A stretch of 64,000 bases of DNA from Burkholderia sp. Bp8963 (GTDB lineage Bacteria; Pseudomonadota; Gammaproteobacteria; Burkholderiales; Burkholderiaceae): the NCBI RefSeq assembly GCF_003854275.1, contig NZ_QTQP01000035.1:17753-81752 (forward strand), read 5' to 3'. The position numbers and the translations under genes are program-made. Under the pieces are notes generated by a model. The model was not told the origin of the DNA, did not search any database, and worked only from the letters and a program-made list of their open reading frames with translations. Every line of letters begins with the position of its first letter. The stretch's first letter is position 1. Below, one piece after another: positions 26,244-34,475 of this stretch.

Positions 26244-26823
26244 TCAATGCACGGCCAGGTCCACGGTAAAGTACTTTTTCAGAAGCTGCTGATAGGTGCT
26301 GTTGCGTTTGAGTTCGGCAAATGCACCATTGAGCGCCTCGCGGAGTTGGTTGTCGCCCTTGCGCACGGCAATACCGACACCCGTACCGATAATTTTCGCA
26401 TCATTGACGGGATTGCCAGCGAATGCGAAGTCCTTTCCGTTCGGCTTGCTCAGGAAGCCGAGACTCACCGCCGTCGATTCCACAAACGTTGCATCGATAC
26501 GGCCGGTAACGAGGTCCGCGTACGCCTCGTCTTAGGTCTGATAGCTCTGGACGTTCACATTCTTCGACGCCCACATTTGTTTGGCAAATTGTTCCTGAAT
26601 CGAGCCCTGCAGGGCGCCCACACTATGTCCCCCGAGGGACTCTGGCGTCGGCAGCAGCTTGCTACCCTTGCGGGCGACAAGCTGAGCCGGAGTCAGATAC
26701 AACGGCTCCGTGAAATCCACTTGTTCGGCGCGTTTCGAGCTGATGTTCATTGCCGAGTCGATTGCACCGAATTTGCGAGCCTGCAATCGAGAGAGCAGGC
26801 CGTCGAAAGAGTTCACGTCGAGC
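26244..26823 (-). pseudogene. Broken periplasmic amino-acid-binding protein gene
   Basis: The frame LDVNSFDGLLSRLQARKFGA, AMNISSKRAEQVDFTEPLYL, VGALQGSIQEQFAKQMW is interrupted by an in-frame TAA (after SYQT, near 26530) and continues as DEAYADLVTGRIDATFVEST to a normal end at 26244. The signal peptide and first about 50 residues are missing. It is a paralogue of the intact gene at 23042-23824. The truncated 5' end abuts an IS91-type transposase fragment, suggesting the insertion removed the start. Confidence 0.82.
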
Positions 26824-26828
26824 AGCGC

Positions 26829-26981
26829 GACGCCTGCGGACACCAGCGTATCGCGTACAACTCCTGCCGCAACCGGCACTGTCCGAAGTGCCAGTCGCTC
26901 GCCCCGGCCCGCTGGCTCGACGAACGCCAGGCGGACCTGTTGCCCGTTCCGTACTTCCACGTGGTCTTCACCGTACCGTAA
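26829..26981 (+). pseudogene. Fragment of an IS91-family transposase
   Basis: Plus-strand frame: DACGHQRIAYNSCRNRHCPK, CQ, then ARWLDERQADLLPVPYFHVV and FTVP-stop (TAA). The CxxCG-HxxxxYNSCRNRHCPKCQ zinc-binding region and LPVPYFHVVFT are diagnostic for IS91/IS801-type (HUH) transposases. Only about 50 codons remain; beyond the stop the frame still looks related (QIAAIAF) before another stop. IS91 elements transpose by rolling circle and can mobilise neighbouring DNA. Confidence 0.82.
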
Positions 26982-27038
26982 CAGATCGCGGCGATCGCGT
27001 TCTAGGGTCTGTTCATTGTTCCAATCACGTTGGCCACC

Positions 27039-27067
27039 TTGAGTTTCATCATCCGCCGCGCTACATT
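27039..27067 (+). promoter_or_regulatory. Candidate promoter of the SPFH/P-type ATPase operon
   Basis: TTGAGT (27039-27044), a 17-base spacer, and TACATT (27062-27067), about 64 bases before ATG 27131. A plausible sigma-70 pair by eye only; it starts just past the IS91 fragment. Confidence 0.35.
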
Positions 27068-27130
27068 GCCGCTCGCAGAATTCCGCACGGACTCCTGCGC
27101 ACCCTGTAACGCGTACGTAAGGAATCCCCG

Positions 27131-29026
27131 ATGGAGCAACAGGCGGAAAGCAACGACGACATTCCCGGCAGCCCGGCCGGCCGCGACGCACTCGCGCCGG
27201 TCGCAGGGGCCGCCGCGTTGCTTGTTGCCGCGCTCGGCACGCTGGGCGCCGTCGACATCCTGCCTGCCGACCTGCGCTGGTGCGCACCGCTTGCCAGCGC
27301 ATGGTGCAACGTGCTCGTCGTCGCGATCGGCGTGCTGCTCGCCGGCCGCGCACGCCGCCATCCCCCGGAAGGATCGGCAGCCACGCTGCTCGGCGACTGG
27401 CTGCGCAATGCGTTCAGCCGCAAGCGGGAGCCGGAGTACGACGACAACCCGTGGCCGGCGATTGCCGCGGCGATCGATTGGCGGCCGTGGGCCGTCACCG
27501 CTGGTGGCGCGCTCTCCGTCGCGCTTGCCGCGCTTGCGTGGCAGCCGCCGTCGCCCGTCATGCTGGTTCGCGCGATGGCTGCGCCCGAACCCACGCTCGC
27601 GGCCAGCGCCGCCTGCATCGTGCTTGCCTTTCTCACGCTCGTCGCCGAACGCCATCATGCGGCAGCCGCCAGCGGTTCGGCGGTTTCCGCGTCGCTCACG
27701 CGGGTGCTGCGCGTCGCGCTCGTCACCGCGCTCGCAGGTGCGCTGGCCGGCGCATGGTTCGCATTCCAGCATCGCACGGCGGACTGGCTCGTGCATGCGA
27801 TCGCGCTGTTCAACGCAGCCGTCGCCGCCGAACTGGCCCTGCGCGGCGTGCTGTCATGGTTTGCGGTGCCGCGCGGTGCGGTTGTACCGACCAGCGCGAT
27901 CGCCGGGCTGCTGAGCCGGCGCCCGTCGCCGATCGCATCGCTCGGCGCCGAACTGCGCCATCGCTACGGCATCGACCTGCGGCAGAGCTGGGGCTGGCGC
28001 AGCTTCGTGCGGCTGCTGCCTGCAGCACTCGCCGCCACCGTCGCCTGCGCGTGGCTGCTCACCGCCGTCGTCGTGCTGAACCCGGAGCAGCGCGCGGTGT
28101 ATGAACGGTTCGGCGCGCCGGCCGCGGTCTGGCAGCCGGGCCTGCACGTCGGTCTGCCCTGGCCGTTCGGGCGCGCGCGCATCGTCGACAACGGCGCGGT
28201 GCACCAGGTCGCGATCGCGGGTAGCGCGAACGACGGCGGCGCCGATACGTCGCCGGTGCTTGCCGACGGCCCGACGCCCGAACGCCTCGACCGTCTGTGG
28301 GATGTGCCGCATCCGTGGGAAACCACCCAGGTGATCGCCGGCGCGAACGGCGACCGCCAGAACTTCCAGATCGTCAACGCCGACGTGCGGGTCGACTACC
28401 GTCTCGGCCCGACCGATGCCGATGCGCGCGCGGCGCTCTATCGCACGATCGACCCGGAAAGCACGGTGCGCACAAGCGCCAATCGCGCACTTGTGCACTA
28501 CCTCGCGTCGCATACGCTCGAATCGCTGCTCGAAACGAATCAGGCCGCGATGGCCGATCAGTTGAAGCGCGCGATCCAGCAGCAGCTCGACCGCTTGCAA
28601 AGCGGCGTTGAAGTGATTGCGGTCGTGATCGAGAGCGTGCATCCACCGACCGGTGCGGCCGCCGCCTTCCACGACGTACAGGCTGCGCAGATCCGCGCAC
28701 AGGGCAGCGTCGCGCAGGCGCGCGGTTTCGCGGCCGGCCTGCTCGGCAACGCGCAGCAGCAGGCGCTCGAACGGGTCGCACACGCTGAAGCACAGGCCGG
28801 CGACACGGTGTCGTCGGCGCGCGTGCAACAGATCGATTTCGACGCCGACCTGGTCGCGTACCGGCTCGGCGGCCCCGCGTTTCCGTTCGAGTATTACCTC
28901 GACCGGCTGCAACGCGGCCTGCGCAACGCGCGCATGACGATCATCGACGACCGGCTGGCCGACGGCACGCGGGCGACCGTCGATCTTCGCAATACACCCG
29001 CCGGCGATCTGGCCGGCATCCATTGA
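27131..29026 (+). CDS. SPFH/band-7 protein, HflK-like, with N-terminal membrane domain
   Basis: 631 aa. The first about 310 residues hold several hydrophobic helices not present in classical HflK (about 420 aa), e.g. VAGAAALLVAALGTLGAVDI and VALVTALAGALAGAWFAF. A further helix near 300-325 precedes the SPFH domain (VVLNPEQRAVYERFGAPAAV, WQPGLHVGLPWPFGRARIV). It continues with a coiled-coil region (AQIRAQGSVAQARGFAAGLL) typical of HflK/stomatin assembly. SPFH proteins form large membrane cages that organise proteases and lipid domains. First gene of a four-gene set; AAGG lies before the ATG. Confidence 0.85.
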   Translation: MEQQAESNDDIPGSPAGRDALAPVAGAAALLVAALGTLGAVDILPADLRWCAPLASAWCNVLVVAIGVLLAGRARRHPPEGSAATLLGDWLRNAFSRKREPEYDDNPWPAIAAAIDWRPWAVTAGGALSVALAALAWQPPSPVMLVRAMAAPEPTLAASAACIVLAFLTLVAERHHAAAASGSAVSASLTRVLRVALVTALAGALAGAWFAFQHRTADWLVHAIALFNAAVAAELALRGVLSWFAVPRGAVVPTSAIAGLLSRRPSPIASLGAELRHRYGIDLRQSWGWRSFVRLLPAALAATVACAWLLTAVVVLNPEQRAVYERFGAPAAVWQPGLHVGLPWPFGRARIVDNGAVHQVAIAGSANDGGADTSPVLADGPTPERLDRLWDVPHPWETTQVIAGANGDRQNFQIVNADVRVDYRLGPTDADARAALYRTIDPESTVRTSANRALVHYLASHTLESLLETNQAAMADQLKRAIQQQLDRLQSGVEVIAVVIESVHPPTGAAAAFHDVQAAQIRAQGSVAQARGFAAGLLGNAQQQALERVAHAEAQAGDTVSSARVQQIDFDADLVAYRLGGPAFPFEYYLDRLQRGLRNARMTIIDDRLADGTRATVDLRNTPAGDLAGIH

Positions 29027-29119
29027 CATGTCGCGGCGATTTCCGCGCGGAAGGCGCAACACGGCGGCAGGCCGTTTTGCCGCACCGCATACGGGCGACG
29101 CTGCACTTGGGGCGACATC

Positions 29120-30160
29120 GTGAGTCTGTTTCATTCGCACGCGCATGATCATGCGCACCACGGCCATAGCCACGACCACCACCACGCGCATCACGGCGCG
29201 CCGCAGCCGCCCGGCGCGTTCCGCCTGCGCGTCGCCATCGCGCTGCTGTGCGTGCTCGTCGCGCTCGTGGTCGCGAGCTTCGTGCAGGTACGTGCCGGCG
29301 AGGCCTCGGTGATCACGCGCTTCGGGCGGCCCGTGCGGGTGCTGCTCGAACCCGGGCTCGCGTGGCGCCTGCCTGCGCCGATCGATGCGGTGACGCCCGT
29401 CGACCTGCGCCTGCACACCACGTCGAGCGGCCTGCAGGACGTCGGCACGCGCGACGGGCTGCGCATCATCGTCGAGGCCTACGTCGCGTGGCGCGTGCCG
29501 GCCGATGCGCGCGACATCGGGCGCTTCATGCGTGCGGTCGGCAACGAGCCGGACGAAGCGGCGCGGCAGATCCGCTCGCTCGTCGGCTCCGCGCTGCAGA
29601 CGACGTCCGCCGGGTACGATCTCGCGTCGCTCGTGAACACCGATCCGGCCCAGGTGAAGATCGGCGAATTCGAGGACACGCTGCGCCGGCAGATCGACGC
29701 GCAGCTCTATGCGGCTTACGGCGTGCGCGTCGCCCAGGTCGGGCTCGAACGGCTCACGTTGCCGGCCGTCACGCTCGCCGCGACGGTCGACCGGATGAGC
29801 GCCGAACGCGACACCGTGGCCGCGCAGCGTACCGCGGACGGCAATCGCGAGGCCGCGCAGATCCGCTCGGACGCCGAGCGCGACGCACGCATCGCGCTGG
29901 CCGATGCGAACGTGAAAGCGGCCGGTATCGAAGCGCAATCGCGCAAGGACGCGGCCGACATCTACGGCAAGAGCTATGTGGGCAACCCGCACCTGTACAC
30001 GATGCTGCGTTCGCTCGACACGCTGAACGCGGTGGTCGGCACCAATACGAACCTGATCCTGCGCACCGACGCCGCGCCGTTCCGCGTGCTCGTGCAGGGC
30101 CCGGCCGATGCGCCGGGGCAGGCCGCGCCGGCGCCCAAAGCGCACAAGGCCGCGCGATGA
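29120..30160 (+). CDS. SPFH/band-7 protein, HflC-like, with histidine-rich N-terminus
   Basis: 346 aa. Residues 5-26 contain about a dozen histidines in HAHDH/HGHSHDHHHAHH runs, on the cytoplasmic side before a single transmembrane helix (VAIALLCVLVALVVASFV). Then follows a canonical HflC SPFH domain (ITRFGRPVRVLLEPGLAWRL, DGLRIIVEAYVAWRV) and a coiled coil ending in NPHLYTMLRSLDTLN. The His tract, unusual for HflC, could bind Zn, Ni, Co or Cu and pairs with the metal ATPase two genes on. An Ala/Pro-rich tail follows residue 325. Its stop overlaps the next start (ATGA). Confidence 0.87.
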   Translation: MSLFHSHAHDHAHHGHSHDHHHAHHGAPQPPGAFRLRVAIALLCVLVALVVASFVQVRAGEASVITRFGRPVRVLLEPGLAWRLPAPIDAVTPVDLRLHTTSSGLQDVGTRDGLRIIVEAYVAWRVPADARDIGRFMRAVGNEPDEAARQIRSLVGSALQTTSAGYDLASLVNTDPAQVKIGEFEDTLRRQIDAQLYAAYGVRVAQVGLERLTLPAVTLAATVDRMSAERDTVAAQRTADGNREAAQIRSDAERDARIALADANVKAAGIEAQSRKDAADIYGKSYVGNPHLYTMLRSLDTLNAVVGTNTNLILRTDAAPFRVLVQGPADAPGQAAPAPKAHKAAR

Positions 30161-31200
30161 CCGAGCCGTCCGCACCGCCGCTCGGGCCGGGCGCGCAGGC
30201 CGTGCGCCTGTCGTTCTGGTTCGTCGCCGCGCTCGCGGTGCTCGCTGCATGCGCGTGGGCCGGCTCGAACATCCGGCGGATTCCGGCGGACAGCCGCGCG
30301 GTCGTGATGCGTTTCGGCGCGCTCGTGCGCACCCAGGACGCCGGGCTCGTGATCGCATGGCCGCAGCCGTTCGAATCGGTCCTGCTCGTGCCGGGCGCCG
30401 CGCGCGTGCTCGAGCAGCGGATCCGCTCGCTCGACCGCGATCCGCGGGCGCTCGCGCCATCCGCGCAGGGTGTCGCGCGATTGCCCGACGCGCTCGCCGG
30501 TTCCGGCTACGTGCTGACGGGCGACGGTGGCGCGGTCGCGTTGAGCGCGGTGCTCTATTACAGGGTCAGCGATCCGTACGCGTATGTGCTGCAGCAGGAC
30601 CGTCTCGACGCAGCGCTCGAACGGATCGTGTCCGCATCGGCCGTCGAGGTCGCGGCGACCCGCGATCTCGACGCGATCCTGGTCGCGCGGCCCGAGCAAC
30701 TGGCCGCCGACCGGCAGATGGCCGCACGCCGCGAACGATTGCGCGGCGATCTCGCCGACGCGATTGCACGGCACCTGCGCGCACTCGACACGGCGCACGC
30801 GGGGCTCGGCGTCGAAGTCGCGCGCGTCGACGTGCAGCCCGCGTTTCCCGGTGCGGCCGCCGGCGCGTTCAACGCGGTGCTGACGTCGCTGCAGGTCGCC
30901 GAGCGGACCATCGCGGAAGCACGCACCGCCGCCGAACAGCGGCGGCAGGACGCACAGCAGGATGCCGACCGGATCGTGCAGGACGCGCAGGCCCACGCGG
31001 CGGAACGCGTCGCAATTGCGCAGACCGACACGCTGGAAATCCGGCAACTCGACGCGACGCTCCGCGAGAACGGCGATCCAGGGCTGCTGGCGCGGCTGTA
31101 TCGCGATCGCGTACAGCGCGTGCTGTCGAAAGCCGGGCGCGTGACGACGATCGATCCGCACGACACCTCGAACCTGATCCTGCCCGGAAACGCCCGATGA
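30157..31200 (+). CDS. SPFH/band-7 protein, third HflK-like subunit
   Basis: 347 aa. One N-terminal transmembrane helix (SFWFVAALAVLAACAWAG) is followed by an SPFH domain (IPADSRAVVMRFGALVRTQD, GAVALSAVLYYRVSDPYAYV) and a long coiled coil (AERTIAEARTAAEQRRQDAQ). Start ATG 30157 overlaps the previous stop; the much longer open frame upstream of it is the shadow frame of the HflC-like gene. Its stop likewise overlaps the P-type ATPase start, so all four products are probably made in fixed proportion. Confidence 0.85.
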   Translation: MTEPSAPPLGPGAQAVRLSFWFVAALAVLAACAWAGSNIRRIPADSRAVVMRFGALVRTQDAGLVIAWPQPFESVLLVPGAARVLEQRIRSLDRDPRALAPSAQGVARLPDALAGSGYVLTGDGGAVALSAVLYYRVSDPYAYVLQQDRLDAALERIVSASAVEVAATRDLDAILVARPEQLAADRQMAARRERLRGDLADAIARHLRALDTAHAGLGVEVARVDVQPAFPGAAAGAFNAVLTSLQVAERTIAEARTAAEQRRQDAQQDADRIVQDAQAHAAERVAIAQTDTLEIRQLDATLRENGDPGLLARLYRDRVQRVLSKAGRVTTIDPHDTSNLILPGNAR

Positions 31201-33149
31201 ATTCGCTCGCCGAACCCGCCACGCAGCCGGACGCCGCTCCCGCCAGCACGACGGCCTACGCGCTGTCCTCCAACGAGCGTCGCACGATCACGCGGCAGAT
31301 CGCGCTGGCGCTGCTTGCGGGCGGCCTGCTCGTGCTGTCGTTCGCGTGGCGCATGCTGTCGGGCGGCGGAGAAACGCTCGCGCAACTCCTCGCCGCGCTC
31401 GCATCGCTGATCGTCGCGGGGCCGGTGTTTGCGAGTGCGTGGCACAGCCTGCGCGCGCCGAGCCTGCATGGCGTGACCGATCGCCTGATCGCGCTCGCGA
31501 TGCTGGCCGCGTGGGCGATCGGCGACATGACGACGGCCGCGCTGCTGCCGATCGTGATGACGTTCGGCCATGCGCTCGAAGAGCGCAGCGTGCTCGGCTC
31601 GCAGGAAGCGATCCGCGCGCTCGGCCGGCTGACGGCTGGCCGCGTGCGCCGCATCGGCACCGACGGCAGCGTCGTCGACGTTGCGTACGACGCACTGCGT
31701 GCGGGCGACCGCATCGAAGTAGTGGCTGGCGCGCGCATTCCGGTCGACGGCGTCGTATTCGCGGGCACATCGAGCGTCGACAACGGGCCGATCACCGGCG
31801 AATCCGTACCGCACGACGTCGATGCAGGCAGCGCCGTGTATGGCGGCGCGTTGAATCTCGATGGCGTACTGCGCATCGACGTCACTCACACCGGCAAGGA
31901 TTCGACGCTCGGCAAGATCATCGCGCTGATGCAGCACGCGGAACAGGCGAAACCGCCCGTCACGCAGGTGCTCGAGCGGCACATGGGCGCGTATCTCGCG
32001 CTCGTCCTGCTGATCGCGGCGATCGTCTGGTTCACGTCCGCGAATGCATCGGCGATGCTCGCGGTCATCGTGGCCGCGTGCCCGTGTGCGCTGGTGCTCG
32101 CCGCGCCGTCCACGGCCATTGCCGGGATCGCGGTCGGCGCGCGGCACGGCATCCTGTTTCGCAATGCCGCGTTCCTCGACAAGATCGCCGAGGCCGATTC
32201 GCTCGTGATCGACAAGACCGGCACGCTCACCCGCGGGGAATTGCAGGTCCGGCAGGTGTGGCTGCAGCCCGGCGTCGACGGCGCGCAGGCGCGTGCGCTG
32301 GCCGCGCGGCTCGGCGAAAGCAGCGCGCACCCGGCGAGCCGCGCGCTCGTCCGCGATGCCGCCGCGTCCGGCCTCACCGGTGCTGCCGTTGCGCCGTTCG
32401 AACGCACGCGGGAATTGCGCGGGCTCGGCGTCGTCGCCGACACGCCGGACGGCACGGCGGTACTCGGCCGGCCCGCGCTGCTCGCCGACCATGCCGGTAA
32501 CTTGCCGTCAACCCCGGAAGGATTCGACGGGCCGCTGGTCGGCCTCGGGCTCGACGGGCGGCTGCTCGCGTGGTTCGGCTTCGCCGATACGCTGCGGCCC
32601 GACGCGCGCGAAGCGCTCGCCGATCTGCGGACGCTGGGCCTTGCGCGGCAGACGCTGCTGACGGGCGACCTCGAGCGCGTCGCCAGCAAGGTCGCGGCCG
32701 AGACGGGCATCGAGACGGTGGTCGCGCAGGCGCTGCCGCACGACAAGCTCGATTACGTGATGCGCGAGATCGGCGCGGGCCTGCATCCGCTCGTTGTCGG
32801 CGACGGGCTGAACGACGTGCTGGCGATCAAGGCCGGCTCGACGAGCATCGCGATGGGCGAGCGCGGCATCGACATTGCGATCGCGTCGGCCGACGTCGTG
32901 CTGCTGGGCGACGACCTGCGGCGGATTCCGACCTGCATCCGCCTCGGTCGGCACTGCCGGCGCACGGCGACGACCAATGCGGCGATCGGCCTCGCGTGGA
33001 CGCTCGCGGTGATCGCGCTGGCCGCGACCGGCGTGCTCGGCGCGGTGTGGGCGGCGATCCTGCACAACGTCGGCACGTTCATCGTGATTGCCAACGCTGG
33101 CCGTCTGCTGCGGATCGACGACTCCCCCCGCTCGGCGCTCGCTCCTTAG
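31197..33149 (+). CDS. P1B-type heavy-metal-transporting ATPase
   Basis: 650 aa. Has the P1B set: TGES (actuator, ITGESVPH), membrane CPC metal site (Cys295-Pro-Cys297), phosphorylation Asp339 in DKTGTLTRGE, the SAHPASRAL HP motif of the nucleotide domain, and GDGLNDVLA at the hinge. CPC points to Cu/Ag or Zn/Cd/Pb transport. There is no N-terminal HMA or CxxC metal-binding domain; the first 35 residues are polar. The His-rich HflC-like protein may replace that function (inference). The start overlaps the previous stop (ATGA); the open frame continuing upstream to about 30108 is antiparallel to nothing real and is ignored. Confidence 0.92.
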   Translation: MNSLAEPATQPDAAPASTTAYALSSNERRTITRQIALALLAGGLLVLSFAWRMLSGGGETLAQLLAALASLIVAGPVFASAWHSLRAPSLHGVTDRLIALAMLAAWAIGDMTTAALLPIVMTFGHALEERSVLGSQEAIRALGRLTAGRVRRIGTDGSVVDVAYDALRAGDRIEVVAGARIPVDGVVFAGTSSVDNGPITGESVPHDVDAGSAVYGGALNLDGVLRIDVTHTGKDSTLGKIIALMQHAEQAKPPVTQVLERHMGAYLALVLLIAAIVWFTSANASAMLAVIVAACPCALVLAAPSTAIAGIAVGARHGILFRNAAFLDKIAEADSLVIDKTGTLTRGELQVRQVWLQPGVDGAQARALAARLGESSAHPASRALVRDAAASGLTGAAVAPFERTRELRGLGVVADTPDGTAVLGRPALLADHAGNLPSTPEGFDGPLVGLGLDGRLLAWFGFADTLRPDAREALADLRTLGLARQTLLTGDLERVASKVAAETGIETVVAQALPHDKLDYVMREIGAGLHPLVVGDGLNDVLAIKAGSTSIAMGERGIDIAIASADVVLLGDDLRRIPTCIRLGRHCRRTATTNAAIGLAWTLAVIALAATGVLGAVWAAILHNVGTFIVIANAGRLLRIDDSPRSALAP

Positions 33150-33219
33150 CTTGTGTGCAGGACCAGTCACGCCATCACCGGTAAGTCGCATCAAAATCAA
33201 AGGTCCCCCGATTGGCGCA

Positions 33220-34461
33220 TCACGGCGATCGCCTGAAGTAATGCTGCGCCAACGCAACCCAATACCGGACGCCGGCCGGAATGATGTCGTCGTTGAAATC
33301 GTATTTCGGGTGATGCAGCGCCGGCACGGCCACTCCGGCCGGCGCATTGCCGATCAGCACGTAAGCGCCCGGCCGCTCCTCCAGCATGAAGCCGAAGTCT
33401 TCGGACGTCATGTTCGGCGGCACGTCGCGGTACAGGCGTTCGTCGCCGAACGTGTCGCGAATCACCGTTTCGCAGAGTGCCGTCTCGGCCGGCGTGTTGA
33501 CCGTCGCGGGGTAGTACTGAAAGAACTCGACGTCGACTTGCGCGCCATAGGCGCGGGCAAGCCCCTCGCAAGCGAGCTGGACATCGCGCTGCAGCTTTTG
33601 CTGCAATGCCGACGACAGCGTGCGGATCGTCCCGCGCAGCTCGGCGCTGTCCGGAATGACGTTGTCCGTCGTTCCCGCATGGAACATGCACACGGAAATA
33701 ACGGCGGGATCCACGGGATCCTTGTGCCGTGCAGCGATGGTCTGGCATTGCAGCACCATCGAACAGGCGAGCGGTACGGGATCGATGCCCAGATGCGGCT
33801 GCGCCGCGTGCGCGCCTTTGCCCGTTACCGTGATCCTGAACCGGGAGCCCGCGGCCATGATCGGGCCGGTGCGCAACCCGAAATGGCCGGCAGGCAAGCC
33901 GGGCCAGTTATGCATGCCGAATACCGCTTCCGTCGGATACTGCTCGAACAGCCCGTCGGCAATCATCTTGCGCGCGCCCGCGCCCCCCTCTTCTCCGGGC
34001 TGAAACACGAAATGGACGGTGCCCGGCAGCTGCGGCAGTTCCTTCAGCACGCGCGCGGCCCCGAGCAGCATCACGGTGTGGCCGTCATGGCCGCACGCGT
34101 GCATGATCCCGTGCGTACACGATGCATGCTCGAAATCGTTGGCTTCGTGGATCGGCAATGCATCCAGATCGGCGCGGAGCACGATGCCGCGGCCCGGAGC
34201 CGCGCCGGGCAGGCTCGCAACGACGCCCGTGCCGCCGAGCCCGCGCGACACCGCATAGCCGAGCGATTCAAGCTCGCGGGCGACGATGTCGGCCGTCCGG
34301 TGTTCCTCGAACCGCAGCTCGGGATGCGCATGCAGGTCGCGCCGCAGCTTTGCCCAGTGTGCATGATGCGCTTGCAGCGATGTGTCGGGGATGACGGGGT
34401 TTTCCAATTTCGGCACCTTCGAAAGTAGACGGCTTTCATTCTGTACTGCCGCGGCGCTCAT
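33220..34461 (-). CDS. M20-family amidohydrolase/aminoacylase
   Basis: 413 aa cytoplasmic metallohydrolase of the hippurate hydrolase/IAA-amino-acid hydrolase type. Features: LRRDLHAHPELRFEEHRT, the metal site MHACGHDGHTVMLLGAA, GEEGGAGARKMI, GKGAHAAQPHLGIDPV in the dimerisation lid, and TSEDFGFMLEERPGAYVLIG. Cleaves N-acyl or amide-linked amino acids. It follows the aldehyde dehydrogenase gene by 14 bases on the same strand, so both probably act on one pathway. The start was taken at ATG 34461 because family similarity begins about 30 residues later; a frame extending to 35964 is a shadow of the dehydrogenase. Confidence 0.9.
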   Translation of the reverse strand: MSAAAVQNESRLLSKVPKLENPVIPDTSLQAHHAHWAKLRRDLHAHPELRFEEHRTADIVARELESLGYAVSRGLGGTGVVASLPGAAPGRGIVLRADLDALPIHEANDFEHASCTHGIMHACGHDGHTVMLLGAARVLKELPQLPGTVHFVFQPGEEGGAGARKMIADGLFEQYPTEAVFGMHNWPGLPAGHFGLRTGPIMAAGSRFRITVTGKGAHAAQPHLGIDPVPLACSMVLQCQTIAARHKDPVDPAVISVCMFHAGTTDNVIPDSAELRGTIRTLSSALQQKLQRDVQLACEGLARAYGAQVDVEFFQYYPATVNTPAETALCETVIRDTFGDERLYRDVPPNMTSEDFGFMLEERPGAYVLIGNAPAGVAVPALHHPKYDFNDDIIPAGVRYWVALAQHYFRRSP

Positions 34462-34475
34462 GCGCAGCGATCGCG

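Noticed and set aside
27854..30460. 868-codon minus-strand frame
   Set aside because: Antisense to two SPFH genes; Arg-rich shadow product typical of GC-rich DNA.
30108..31196. Possible N-terminal extension of the P-type ATPase to 1013 aa
   Set aside because: The extension overlaps the third SPFH gene in another frame; the ATGA junction at 31197 and family length favour the shorter protein.
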